Shown here piece after piece: positions 1-7,003 of a stretch of 64,000 nucleotides of DNA; positions within the stretch are counted from its first letter, which is position 1, and the number at the start of each line of letters is the position of its first letter. A program made the translations under genes and the position numbers. This stretch comes from Bhargavaea massiliensis. Lineage in GTDB: Bacteria; Bacillota; Bacilli; Bacillales_A; Planococcaceae. The notes under the pieces were generated by a model. That model worked only from the letters and a program-made list of their open reading frames with translations. It was not told the DNA's origin and did not search any database. The stretch spans positions 124,001-188,000 of the forward strand of contig NZ_JAHBCJ010000006.1 of the NCBI RefSeq assembly GCF_018390575.1. The letters run 5' to 3'.

Positions 1-1335
1 TGCCGCCGTCTTCTTTCCCTCCCGCTCAATGGCCGGAAGGCGCTTATCCCGTTCATCAATCAGACGTATGGTCTGTTCGCGTCGCCGCCGATCGTCCCGG
101 ATTCCGAACAGCGCCTTGTCCAATGCCTGCTCGTAACGGGCGGTCAATGCGGAAAGGATCTCCTTCCGCTTTCTGGCAGTCTCCGTCCTAAGGATGCCTG
201 CAATCCGGTCCAGACGCTTCTGAAGGGGCAAATAACTGAACTCCTTGAGGAAAAGCCGCCTGAGCCGTTCCTTTTTGATGATGCGGAACTTCTCGATGTA
301 TACATCTTCAAACAGGCCGGCCGTTTCCTTCTCAATCAAAGCCACGTACCGGTCAAGTGCGTCCCGGTATGCAAGTGAGCCCTTCAGCCTGGAGAGAAGA
401 AGGGTTTCCCTGTCTACTGCGCTTCCTTCGGCAAGCCTTTCCAGTTTCCTGTTTGGATCTGCCACCTTCAACTTCAGGCCAGTCGCCCCCAGTACAAATG
501 TTTCGAAGGTGGTCTGCCTGATTTTGTTGACGCCCAGTTCAGGCAAGACATCTGAAATATAACCGATGAACAATTCACTCGGCGCAAGGATCATCAGTTT
601 TTCCGGCGGAAAATTCTTTCCCATTGTATAAAGGAAATAGGAGATGCGGTGAAGGGCGATCGTCGTTTTGCCGCTGCCCGCCGCTCCCTGGACGATGATC
701 GGCCGCTTCAGGTTGGCCCGGATGATCTCGTTCTGTTCTTTCTGGATGGTCGAGACGATCTCCGTCAGCCGGACGTCCGCCTTCCCGGACAGCGCCTGTT
801 GAAGAAGTTCATCATTCGTCGTCAGGTCGACATCACGGATATCCATCAGAGTGCCGCCTTCGATCTTGTACTGGCGCTTGGCATAAAGATGCCCATGGCT
901 CTCTTCCCCGTTCACCTTATAAGTGACCTCTCCGATCCGACCGTCATAATAGACGTTCGCGACAGGCGAGCGCCAGTCAACGATGACCGGTTCCTGCGTT
1001 TCCCTATGGAACAGCGAAGTCTTTCCGATGTAAAGCAGTTCGGCCCCTTCCCCGTCTTTTCTGAAATGGATCCTGGCAAAGTAGGGATTCTGAAGGACCG
1101 CTTCCAGCTCTTCCTTTCGTCCCGCCGCCATCTCAAAAAACCGGGCATTCGTAAGGATATTGATGTAACTGAGACTGGAGTCCAGGTGCTCCAGGTCGCC
1201 CATGGACTGCCTGATATTTTCCCTGGACGCTGCCGCTTCCCGCTCGGTTTCTCCGAGCAGCCGCTGCATATATTCCTTGGTATATTCCAGCCGTTCCAAC
1301 TCTTCCGCATAATCCGGATGATTGTTTGCCCCCAT
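1..1335 (-). CDS. helD: HelD-like UvrD/Rep-family helicase, C-terminus cut by window edge
   Basis: The first 445 residues of a superfamily 1 DNA helicase of the HelD group, which in Gram-positives binds RNA polymerase and recycles it from stalled complexes. The N-terminus is a charged coiled-coil arm (about residues 8-50, starting MGANNHPDYAEEL) followed by a region with the WRSPVANVYYDG motif typical of HelD. The Walker A motif GAAGSGKTTIALHR lies about half way along. The frame stays open to base 1, so motor domain 2 lies outside the window. The ATG at 1335 is chosen because a GGGGGA ribosome site lies just upstream. Which of the HelD paralogues this is cannot be told from the part shown. 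Confidence 0.85.
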   Translation of the reverse strand, partial: MGANNHPDYAEELERLEYTKEYMQRLLGETEREAAASRENIRQSMGDLEHLDSSLSYINILTNARFFEMAAGRKEELEAVLQNPYFARIHFRKDGEGAELLYIGKTSLFHRETQEPVIVDWRSPVANVYYDGRIGEVTYKVNGEESHGHLYAKRQYKIEGGTLMDIRDVDLTTNDELLQQALSGKADVRLTEIVSTIQKEQNEIIRANLKRPIIVQGAAGSGKTTIALHRISYFLYTMGKNFPPEKLMILAPSELFIGYISDVLPELGVNKIRQTTFETFVLGATGLKLKVADPNRKLERLAEGSAVDRETLLLSRLKGSLAYRDALDRYVALIEKETAGLFEDVYIEKFRIIKKERLRRLFLKEFSYLPLQKRLDRIAGILRTETARKRKEILSALTARYEQALDKALFGIRDDRRRREQTIRLIDERDKRLPAIEREGKKTAA

Positions 1336-1442
1336 GGCACTCCCCCTCACACCCTTTGTCATTGCAGAAAACAGGACAGCATTGTACCACTCCGTTCGGG
1401 CAGCTTCAAGTACAGCTTACACGGAAACATCGGGCTCCGGAT

Positions 1443-1736
1443 TCACCGCTGTTCTGTTCTCTTGTACATCCTGCCATCGTCCGACCGCTCCATCATTCCA
1501 TAATCAACAAAAAACCTGCGGATTGTCGCAAAGTCCGGATGCGCACGTTTCAGGATTTGATTCACTTCCTGTTCACTGTAGGTTTTCCCTTTTTCAAAGC
1601 GGTTTGCCAGGTGCTCGGCCACGATGAATTTCCTCTTCTCTTTCGAAGGAAATACATCCAGCGGTCCGCACGGCCCCTCCCTGAACAAGTTTTTCAATGT
1701 CTGTTCACGTTCTTTATCTGTAACGATAAAAGTCAT
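1443..1736 (-). CDS. DUF2087 domain protein
   Basis: A 97-residue protein that is almost entirely one DUF2087 domain, recognisable from the GPLDVFPSKEKRKFIVAEHL segment and the C-terminal DFATIRRFFVDYGMMER block. DUF2087 often forms the tail of small transcriptional regulators; here no separate DNA-binding domain is visible, so the role is open. The start is preceded by a strong AGGGGGGAG site, and its ATG overlaps the stop codon of the GNAT gene by four bases (ATGA), so the two are probably translated together. Confidence 0.75.
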   Translation of the reverse strand: MTFIVTDKEREQTLKNLFREGPCGPLDVFPSKEKRKFIVAEHLANRFEKGKTYSEQEVNQILKRAHPDFATIRRFFVDYGMMERSDDGRMYKRTEQR

Positions 1737-2257
1737 TTTTCTCCCCCCTTTTCATTAAGAACATTCAGATCAGGCCATCCATAGACCCATTCCTCAAACA
1801 GGTCACCGCCAATTTCTATACGCTCTGTTCCGATCTGTATGCCGCCCAAAGCTTCATAAAAATAACGTGAAGGATTATTCCGGAGTACGCGAACGAGCAT
1901 TGCTCCGAATCCCATATGATTCAGAGCAATGGCAACCTGCCGGACGAGCTCATGGCCGGCCCCCTGCCCCTGGCATTCTTTTAGAAGGTAAATGGCATAC
2001 AGTTCCCCGTCATATCCCGGATAGTTGCCGGACCGTTCCCGTCCGCCATTGGCAAAACCGACAATGCCCCGCTCCTCTTCAGCGACAAATGCCTTGGTGT
2101 GAAAAATCCCTTTCTTCCAGCTCTCCTCCCGCTCCTCTATCTTCAGCGATTCCAGGTATTCATCAGAAACAATCCCCCGATAGGTGGTCTTCCAGCTTTC
2201 CACATGAACTGCAGCCATTCCCCTCTCATCGCCTGCTTCAGCTCGTCTGACAATCAT
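1733..2257 (-). CDS. GNAT family N-acetyltransferase
   Basis: A 174-residue single-domain acetyltransferase. The N-terminus MIVRRAEAGD and the following WKTTYRGIVSDEYL segment are typical of small GNAT enzymes. The acetyl-CoA pyrophosphate loop is the QGQGAGHELV segment after the YAIYLL strand, and the C-terminal NNPSRYFYEALGG block is the usual GNAT motif B. The substrate cannot be inferred. It is the first gene of a pair with the DUF2087 gene (four-base overlap). Confidence 0.8.
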   Translation of the reverse strand: MIVRRAEAGDERGMAAVHVESWKTTYRGIVSDEYLESLKIEEREESWKKGIFHTKAFVAEEERGIVGFANGGRERSGNYPGYDGELYAIYLLKECQGQGAGHELVRQVAIALNHMGFGAMLVRVLRNNPSRYFYEALGGIQIGTERIEIGGDLFEEWVYGWPDLNVLNEKGGEK

Positions 2258-2334
2258 CCCGTCACTCCCTTTTGCGGTTCCATTTTGATCTTCCTGGTTC
2301 CATGTTGTCAGTTTTCTTTCCAGACCGCAATATG

Positions 2335-2364
2335 AAAAATGCCTGCCCGGAATACCGGACAGGC
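2335..2364 (-). terminator. Intrinsic terminator of the ba3 oxidase operon
   Basis: Arms GCCTGCCCGG (2341-2350) and CCGGACAGGC (2355-2364) form a 10-bp stem with one wobble pair and a four-base loop. On the minus strand it runs into ATTTTTC. It begins six bases after the stop codon of the 28-residue peptide gene. Confidence 0.75.
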
Positions 2365-2370
2365 TGTTAC

Positions 2371-2457
2371 TTACATTTCTTTCTCAGAACCAATCTCCGT
2401 CGCGATCACCATGACGATGATCATGACAATCATAAACGATACAATCATGAGCAGCAT
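2371..2457 (-). CDS. 28-residue single-span membrane peptide at the end of the ba3 oxidase operon
   Basis: A very small ORF directly after the oxidase subunit I gene and before the operon terminator. From the ATG at 2457 it encodes 28 residues: a hydrophobic stretch rich in Met, Ile and Val (MLLMIVSFMIVMIIVMVIA) and a charged tail ending ATEIGSEKEM, i.e. one membrane helix. The sequence AAGGAG, overlapping the subunit I stop codon, lies six bases from this ATG. An in-frame ATG at 2466 lies too close to that site but would give 31 residues. I know no family name for it; position and topology suggest an accessory subunit or assembly peptide of the oxidase. Confidence 0.6.
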   Translation of the reverse strand: MLLMIVSFMIVMIIVMVIATEIGSEKEM

Positions 2458-2470
2458 ATAATTCATCTCC

Positions 2471-4186
2471 TTACCAGTTGATAAAGCCTTTGGATCCCGG
2501 AGGTGCATCCTGGATCATGTGGGTGATCGGGAAGGTGTAGGCGAGCAGGATCAGGGCTACTGCGATACCGAGCCAGATCCACCAGTTCTCAAGCCACCTT
2601 GGCGTTGCCGAAGCATCGCTTTCCGCAATCGGAAACTCTGCGTACAGGTCCCCCTCTTCGGAATGCGGCTCGATCAGCCAGAGCCGGAATACGATAACAA
2701 TGAGCAACATCGCAGAGAAGAACAGAATAATTCCGCCGATTGCGAGTGTCGCCGTATTCGAGAAGAATCCGTCAAACCAGCCCAGTACAGTAGGGTGATC
2801 GCTGTAATTGGAATGCTGTGTGCGCCGCGGGGCACCGAGCAGGCCGAGAACGTGCTGAGCGGTGGACATGAGGAGCATGCCGATCGACCAGGAAATGATC
2901 TGGATAAACGCAAGCTTTTTTGTTGTTTTCGTAAGTGTCCGGCCCGTCAGATAAGGGATCAGCCAAAATGAGATTCCCATGAATGTCATGGCGACAGGCG
3001 TTCCAACCGTGATGTGGAAATGGCCGACCACCCAGAGTGTGTTATGCACCAATTCATTCAGCTGGAAACTGGTGTTGATGATTCCCCCTGCACCACCGGG
3101 GATAAAGAACACCATCGCGATAAAGAGCGAGGTAAAGCGAACGTCATTCCAGGGCAGCTTAGCTACCCATCCGAACAATCCTTTTGCCCCTTTTTGGCGA
3201 CCCGAGATTTCAAAAGTCGCAAACAGCGAGAACGCGGTCATCAGCGTTGGGATGACGACCATGAAGGTCAGAGTAACCTGCAGAAATTTCCAGAAATCAG
3301 CGACGCCCGGCTCGGTCAGCTGATGGTGAAGGCCGACCGGAATGGAAAATAGGATAAAGAGCAGGAATGACAGGCGCGCCAAGGAATCACTGAATACTTT
3401 TGTGCCGAGAAGTTTCGGGACGACCAGATACCAGGCCATATAGGCAGGAAGCAGCCAGAAGTAGACCAGCGGGTGGCCGAAAAACCAAAACAGCGTCCGG
3501 CTCAGTTCAACGTTGATGGTATCCACCCATCCGAATGCCCATGGAATGAACATGAAAACAACAGCAGCGACGACACCGAGGCAGGCGATGATCCACATGG
3601 CCAGTGTCGAGATGGTCATGAATGCGAACAGCGGGCTCATGACGCCCGGATTTGCCTTGCGCCACTTTACATAGTGGGCAATCAGCGCGAAACTGATGAT
3701 CCAGGTGCCGATGATCAGGAGGGCAAGAGAGACGTAGAACCAGCCGCTTGCCTTAAGCGGAGCATAAAACGTATAGAGGACGCTTGCTCTGCCCGACAGG
3801 ATTTCGATTGTCGCCCATACCGTACCGGCAGCGGCCACGAAAAATCCGATCCACGACCAGCGGGCCACTTTCGGACCGAAACTGCCGAGCGCCTTGCTCA
3901 TCCCTGTGATCAGGAAGGCATAGATGAAAAACGTCGTATAAACAAGCGCAAGTGTCACGCCGTGCACGGTCAGAACTTGATAATAGTCCAACCAGGCCGG
4001 CAGTTGGATCATTTCGTTGCGCATGAACACCTGAATCAGTCCGCAAAATGTTCCGATCAAAAACGCCGTATAGGCGAACCCGATATTCCAGAGTGCAAGT
4101 TTCCGTTCGGAAGCAGCTACCGTACCTGCAACAGCTGTTGATGTTCGCCGACCTGCGAGAGGTCCGCGTTCAGAGTGCAGAATCAT
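2471..4186 (-). CDS. cbaA: ba3-type (B-family) heme-copper oxidase subunit I
   Basis: The 571-residue catalytic subunit of a terminal oxidase that reduces oxygen to water and pumps protons across the cytoplasmic membrane. Ligands are visible: H75 for the low-spin heme, H238 and Y242 in GHPLVYFW (CuB and the cross-linked tyrosine), the H287-H288 pair (CuB), and H389/H391 in VVGHFHITVG (high- and low-spin hemes). The GHPLVY form of the motif and the absence of the A-family glutamate motif place it in the B (ba3) family. There are about 13 hydrophobic segments. Its ATG overlaps the subunit II stop codon (ATGA). Oxidases of this family have high oxygen affinity and suit low-aeration growth. Confidence 0.93.
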   Translation of the reverse strand: MILHSERGPLAGRRTSTAVAGTVAASERKLALWNIGFAYTAFLIGTFCGLIQVFMRNEMIQLPAWLDYYQVLTVHGVTLALVYTTFFIYAFLITGMSKALGSFGPKVARWSWIGFFVAAAGTVWATIEILSGRASVLYTFYAPLKASGWFYVSLALLIIGTWIISFALIAHYVKWRKANPGVMSPLFAFMTISTLAMWIIACLGVVAAVVFMFIPWAFGWVDTINVELSRTLFWFFGHPLVYFWLLPAYMAWYLVVPKLLGTKVFSDSLARLSFLLFILFSIPVGLHHQLTEPGVADFWKFLQVTLTFMVVIPTLMTAFSLFATFEISGRQKGAKGLFGWVAKLPWNDVRFTSLFIAMVFFIPGGAGGIINTSFQLNELVHNTLWVVGHFHITVGTPVAMTFMGISFWLIPYLTGRTLTKTTKKLAFIQIISWSIGMLLMSTAQHVLGLLGAPRRTQHSNYSDHPTVLGWFDGFFSNTATLAIGGIILFFSAMLLIVIVFRLWLIEPHSEEGDLYAEFPIAESDASATPRWLENWWIWLGIAVALILLAYTFPITHMIQDAPPGSKGFINW

Positions 4187-4656
4187 TTCTCAACCACCTC
4201 GATTTCAGTATGCATGAAGTGATGGCCCGTACCGCAATATTCGTTACAGAGAATCAGATAAGTCCCCGGCTCTCTGAAGGTATAGCTTTTCTCGTTGATC
4301 TGGCCCGGGACGACCATCATGTTCACTTTGGTGTTGGGAATCGTGAAACTGTGGATCACGTCCTTGCTGGTCACTTTGAAGATGATTTCTTTACCGGCCG
4401 GAACTTTGATTTCCGAAGGCTCATATCCATAGGCCATCGCCTTGATCACCACTTCATACGTATCATCGTTGAGCTGATGGACGCCGGGATTGTCGAACGG
4501 AGACGTCACATCCACTTTTTCAGGGTCGATTTTCTTCAAGCCGCCGGCCGGTGTCTCGCCCTGTGTGAATGCCTGAACTCCGACGATGCCGAGGAATACG
4601 GCCAGCATGGCGATTCCGAAAATCAGCCAGATTTTCTCGAATTTGTGCAAATGCAT
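4183..4656 (-). CDS. cbaB: ba3-type oxidase subunit II (CuA protein)
   Basis: A 157-residue protein with one N-terminal membrane anchor (residues 10-30) and an extracytoplasmic cupredoxin domain. All CuA ligands are visible: H102 in VIHSF and C137, E139, C141, H145 and M148 in the CNEYCGTGHHFM block. It accepts electrons from a c-type cytochrome and hands them to subunit I. The short length and single anchor are usual for ba3-type subunit II, unlike the two-anchor aa3 form. It lies 18 bases after the IIa gene and overlaps subunit I by four bases. Confidence 0.92.
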   Translation of the reverse strand: MHLHKFEKIWLIFGIAMLAVFLGIVGVQAFTQGETPAGGLKKIDPEKVDVTSPFDNPGVHQLNDDTYEVVIKAMAYGYEPSEIKVPAGKEIIFKVTSKDVIHSFTIPNTKVNMMVVPGQINEKSYTFREPGTYLILCNEYCGTGHHFMHTEIEVVEK

Positions 4657-4674
4657 ATTGTTCCTCTCCTCTCT

Positions 4675-4797
4675 TTAAAGAGCCACATACATGGCGTAGA
4701 TTACCGCCCACATGACGGCTATAAGAACCCCGACTACCAGCACACTGATCAGCGTGCCCCGCAAATCCGCTTCGTGCGGATTCTTGTTGTTTTTCAT
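4675..4797 (-). CDS. Cytochrome c oxidase subunit IIa-like 40-residue membrane protein
   Basis: A short ORF starting MKNNKNPHEADLRGTLISVL, followed by a hydrophobic helix (VVGVLIAVMWAVIYAMYVAL) that runs to the stop. It has the size, single-helix topology and operon position of the IIa subunit of ba3 oxidases, which replaces the missing second helix of subunit II. GGGAGG lies ahead of the ATG. It is the first gene of the oxidase operon and lies downstream of the Fnr box. Confidence 0.8.
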   Translation of the reverse strand: MKNNKNPHEADLRGTLISVLVVGVLIAVMWAVIYAMYVAL

Positions 4798-4832
4798 TTC
4801 CAACCATCCTCCCGATCAGTTTCTATAGTCCT

Positions 4833-4875
4833 ATCTTAAAATCTGGCGTCTTATGAAACTGTGATAAATATCACA
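4833..4875 (-). promoter_or_regulatory. Fnr box and -10 region for the ba3 oxidase operon
   Basis: TGTGATAAATATCACA (4860-4875) has palindromic half-sites of the TGTGA-N6-TCACA Crp/Fnr type bound by Bacillus Fnr. On the minus strand a -10-like TAAGAT occupies 4838-4833. A start site seven bases after it (about 4826) puts the box centre at -41.5, the class II activator position. The gene for an Fnr protein begins the next unit upstream. Confidence 0.65.
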
Positions 4876-4971
4876 CGATTTTCGATGTTTTTAAGTTTGC
4901 TGTAATAAAATAGACAAAAAGACCCCGGTCTTCCGCAATGCAAAAGACATTGCAAAAGGCCAGGGCCATGT

Positions 4972-5003
4972 GAAAAGCCCGCCTGGAATTCCCAGAGGCG
5001 GGC
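4972..5003 (-). terminator. Terminator downstream of fnr
   Basis: Arms GCCCGCCT (4977-4984) and AGGCGGGC (4996-5003) pair perfectly around an 11-base loop, and the minus strand continues CTTTTCAC. Two weaker hairpins follow further downstream, before the oxidase promoter. Confidence 0.7.
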
Positions 5004-5027
5004 TTGTTTCGGATGGGAGAGCCTTGA

Positions 5028-5723
5028 TTACTCGATACTGCAGATTTCAACCGGGCAGTTTTCGCAATGCATGGCATCCCGGAGAAACCCGATATCCGTC
5101 AGTACAATCTTGCCGTTGTCCATCCGGAGTTTTTTGTTTCGTCTCAGCTCTGACAGCATGCGATTGGCCACTTCCCGGGTCATGCCGCAGAAATTGGCCA
5201 GTTCCTGGTTGGTCAGTTCCAGATCAATCAGGATTCCGCCGCCTTCCGCCGGGACACCGTAACTGTTTGACATCCGGATCAGCGTCGAATACAGGGCGCC
5301 TTTTTTTCCGTGCAGGATAAGATCGCGAAACTTGGACTGAGTCCGTTGCTGGAGGATTCCCATCCATTTCATGTAGGCGATTGAGAGCTCATGCTCCAGG
5401 TAAAGAAGCTCCTCCAGGCGGTCCTTCGGAATGGCTTCAACCGTCGTATCTTCTGTCGCCTTCGCTTCCACGGTGTAGGCGGCCGGCGGACAGAACGGCA
5501 TGACCTCACCGATAAAGTCCCCTTCACCGCAGATTCGGAACGTAATTTCACGCCCGTCCGGCGTCACTTTCCCGACCCGGACTTTTCCCGTCTCCACATA
5601 GTACAGGGTTTCCGCCTGCTCGCCCTCCCTGAACAGGCATTCTCCCTTTTTAATCGCCATGCTTCCGGCTGATGCTTTCAGAATGCCCGTCATGCCCTCT
5701 ACAGCTGATAATGCGTTTTCCAA
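5028..5723 (-). CDS. fnr: Fnr: oxygen-responsive Crp/Fnr family regulator
   Basis: A 231-residue regulator with an N-terminal cyclic-nucleotide-fold domain (about residues 20-120, including GEGDFIGEVMPF) and a C-terminal winged helix-turn-helix (LTNQELANFCGMTREVANRML). The last residues carry C220, C223 and C228 in HCENCPVEIC, a C-x2-C-x4-C pattern matching the C-terminal [4Fe-4S] ligand cysteines of B. subtilis Fnr. I infer that it senses oxygen through a cluster at its C-terminus. The start is a TTG with AAGGA nine bases upstream; the next Met has no proper site. It follows the 48-residue zinc-ribbon ORF by 30 bases and probably controls the adjacent ba3 oxidase operon. Confidence 0.85.
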   Translation of the reverse strand: MENALSAVEGMTGILKASAGSMAIKKGECLFREGEQAETLYYVETGKVRVGKVTPDGREITFRICGEGDFIGEVMPFCPPAAYTVEAKATEDTTVEAIPKDRLEELLYLEHELSIAYMKWMGILQQRTQSKFRDLILHGKKGALYSTLIRMSNSYGVPAEGGGILIDLELTNQELANFCGMTREVANRMLSELRRNKKLRMDNGKIVLTDIGFLRDAMHCENCPVEICSIE

Positions 5724-5753
5724 TACGCCACTTCCTTTGTCTGTGAAACCCTG

Positions 5754-5900
5754 TCAGGCCTGCTTGTAAGCACGGCGCTCGGCATACTCTGCGCAGGCCG
5801 GGCACACCTTGATGACATGTTTGCGATTCCTGCGATAAGTACGCAGAAGAGAAGTTTTGCGTTTGCAGATCCCACATTTTTTCTTAAACAGTCCCAACAC
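5754..5900 (-). CDS. 48-residue zinc-ribbon-like protein
   Basis: A small basic ORF with a GTG start, beginning MLGLFKKKCGICKRKTSLLR and containing CGIC (C9, C12) and CPAC (C33, C36). The two C-x2-C knuckles are spaced as in a four-cysteine zinc ribbon, and about a quarter of the residues are Lys or Arg. A GGGAG site lies about ten bases upstream. It ends 30 bases before fnr, so the two are probably co-transcribed. I do not recognise the family; nucleic-acid binding is only a guess from charge and fold. Confidence 0.5.
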   Translation of the reverse strand: MLGLFKKKCGICKRKTSLLRTYRRNRKHVIKVCPACAEYAERRAYKQA

Positions 5901-5935
5901 TCTTTTTCCACTCCCAGTTTCCGTTGATCTCTGCT

Positions 5936-6619
5936 TTATTCTCCGCTATTGCTGAAGCTGATGTTGCCTACTGTGTCCAGCCGGAATTCCGTTCCGTCCG
6001 TCAAAACCGCGGTCAGGGGATGGATTTCGGCATCTTTCTTCGAGAAATACCATCTCCGTCCGTGAGGAACAAGAACAAAGTACGAGTCGCCGCTGCCGAT
6101 AAAGTTCAGCTCATCGGGTTCCAGATCTGTTCCGCGGAGAGGGAGTCCCGCATCAAACAGTTTCTGTCCCGCCTCCCAGACGTCCCCTGTCACAAGTCCG
6201 ACTTCGCTGATATTCAGGAACGACGAGCGGGTGATGTCACCGTAAACGTCCTTCTTCCTCCTGCCGATGAGTTCGACAACATTGCCTGCCGGGTCCTCGA
6301 AATACATCGAGTCCGCATCAAACGCACGGAAATATACCTCATCCACGCCGTCCTCCCAGTTAAGCGGAACCCGGTCCTGAATCCAATACTTCAGCATGGA
6401 AAACTGATTACCGGGGATATTGATTGCAAAATGGTAGCACGCCGGGCGTTCTCCGGAAACAAATGTGACGTCAGTCGCTCCGAATCTGACGGTAAACCGG
6501 TCATCCGCCCTTTCCGTAATTTCGAGTTCAAGAATATTTCCGTAAAACCGCCGCATCGCGGCAAGCTGGTCTGTGTATAATGTCACTGACTTAAACAAAC
6601 GGTCCACCCCGCTTTTCAT
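5936..6619 (-). CDS. VOC (glyoxalase/dioxygenase-like) superfamily protein
   Basis: A two-module VOC protein: VDRLFKSVTLYTDQLAAMRRFY opens the first beta-alpha-beta unit, with YHFAINIPGNQF and DADSMYFEDPAGNVVELIGR as the typical metal-side strands; a second unit follows (EVGLVTGDVWEAGQKLFDAG). It may bind a divalent metal and act on an unknown small molecule. The ATG at 6619 is chosen because the fold begins a few residues later; the open frame extends 29 codons further but gives residues unlike the family. Length 227 residues. Confidence 0.7.
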   Translation of the reverse strand: MKSGVDRLFKSVTLYTDQLAAMRRFYGNILELEITERADDRFTVRFGATDVTFVSGERPACYHFAINIPGNQFSMLKYWIQDRVPLNWEDGVDEVYFRAFDADSMYFEDPAGNVVELIGRRKKDVYGDITRSSFLNISEVGLVTGDVWEAGQKLFDAGLPLRGTDLEPDELNFIGSGDSYFVLVPHGRRWYFSKKDAEIHPLTAVLTDGTEFRLDTVGNISFSNSGE

Positions 6620-6705
6620 ACTGTTTCCATTATAACATGGCTGCCATTTTCTCACTGCATCATCGGACAGCCGGAAAATTGTTTTTTCACGGCCAGACAT
6701 TTCCA

Positions 6706-6734
6706 TTGCATCATCGATGGTTTTGCCCTATACT
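6706..6734 (+). promoter_or_regulatory. Promoter for the structured RNA / ypsA transcript
   Basis: TTGCAT (6706-6711), a 17-base spacer and TATACT (6729-6734) fit a housekeeping sigma-A promoter. Transcription would start near 6741, about 260 bases before the ypsA start codon. Confidence 0.6.
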
Positions 6735-6740
6735 CTAAAT

Positions 6741-6975
6741 ACAAGCTGCATTGACCGTATTGATTATAAAGTTAAACCTTTGAGCTGAAATAGGGAGTTT
6801 AAAAACGAGATCGGAATGATAGGCTCCGGACCTTTTCCGGAGACGTGCAGGAACATCTCTGAGGACACCCACTTTGTGGAGTGATGGTTTTTAACTTTCT
6901 AATTTTCCTACGGCAAAGGCGGCTTCTTATTTTGACTCCAACCGGTCAGTCCGTTCCGCGGACTGGCCTTTTTCA
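6741..6975 (+). ncRNA. Structured leader RNA or small RNA upstream of ypsA (family not recognised)
   Basis: A non-coding stretch between a good promoter and a strong terminator. AAAGTTAAACC (6768-6778) pairs with GG-TTTTTAACTTT (6886-6898, two-base bulge), giving an 11-bp closing helix. Inside, GAGAT/ATCTC (6807-6811 with 6855-6859) leads to a 7-bp hairpin (CTCCGGA 6824-6830 with TCCGGAG 6836-6842), and a third hairpin sits at 6866-6883. This resembles a three-way junction aptamer followed by an expression platform. I could not match the conserved bases to the purine, TPP, lysine, SAM, M-box, FMN, cobalamin or T-box classes. 6S RNA remains possible because of the length and the closing stem. 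Confidence 0.5.
6944..6974 (+). terminator. Intrinsic terminator between the structured RNA and ypsA
   Basis: GGTCAGTCCG (6944-6953) pairs with CGGACTGGCC (6959-6968) around a TTCCG loop, followed by TTTTTC and a second T-run. It lies only 30 bases before the ypsA start codon, so it is either an attenuator of ypsA or the end of a separate small RNA. Confidence 0.8.
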
Positions 6976-7003
6976 TTTTTCCTCTGCAGAAAGGGTGATG
7001 CTA

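Noticed and set aside
649-1503. Open frame of 284 codons on the plus strand opposite the HelD-like gene
   Set aside because: The opposite frame encodes clear helicase motifs; this one does not resemble any protein.
4911-4976. Additional small hairpins (GCAATG/CATTGC and AGACC/GGTCT) between fnr and the ba3 operon as separate terminators or a small RNA
   Set aside because: Stems are only five to six pairs and no promoter was evident; they may just back up the fnr terminator.
6741-6975. Assignment of the ypsA leader to RNase P RNA
   Set aside because: rnpB lies near ypsA/gpsB in B. subtilis, but the stretch is far too short and lacks the conserved GAGGAAAGUCC segment.
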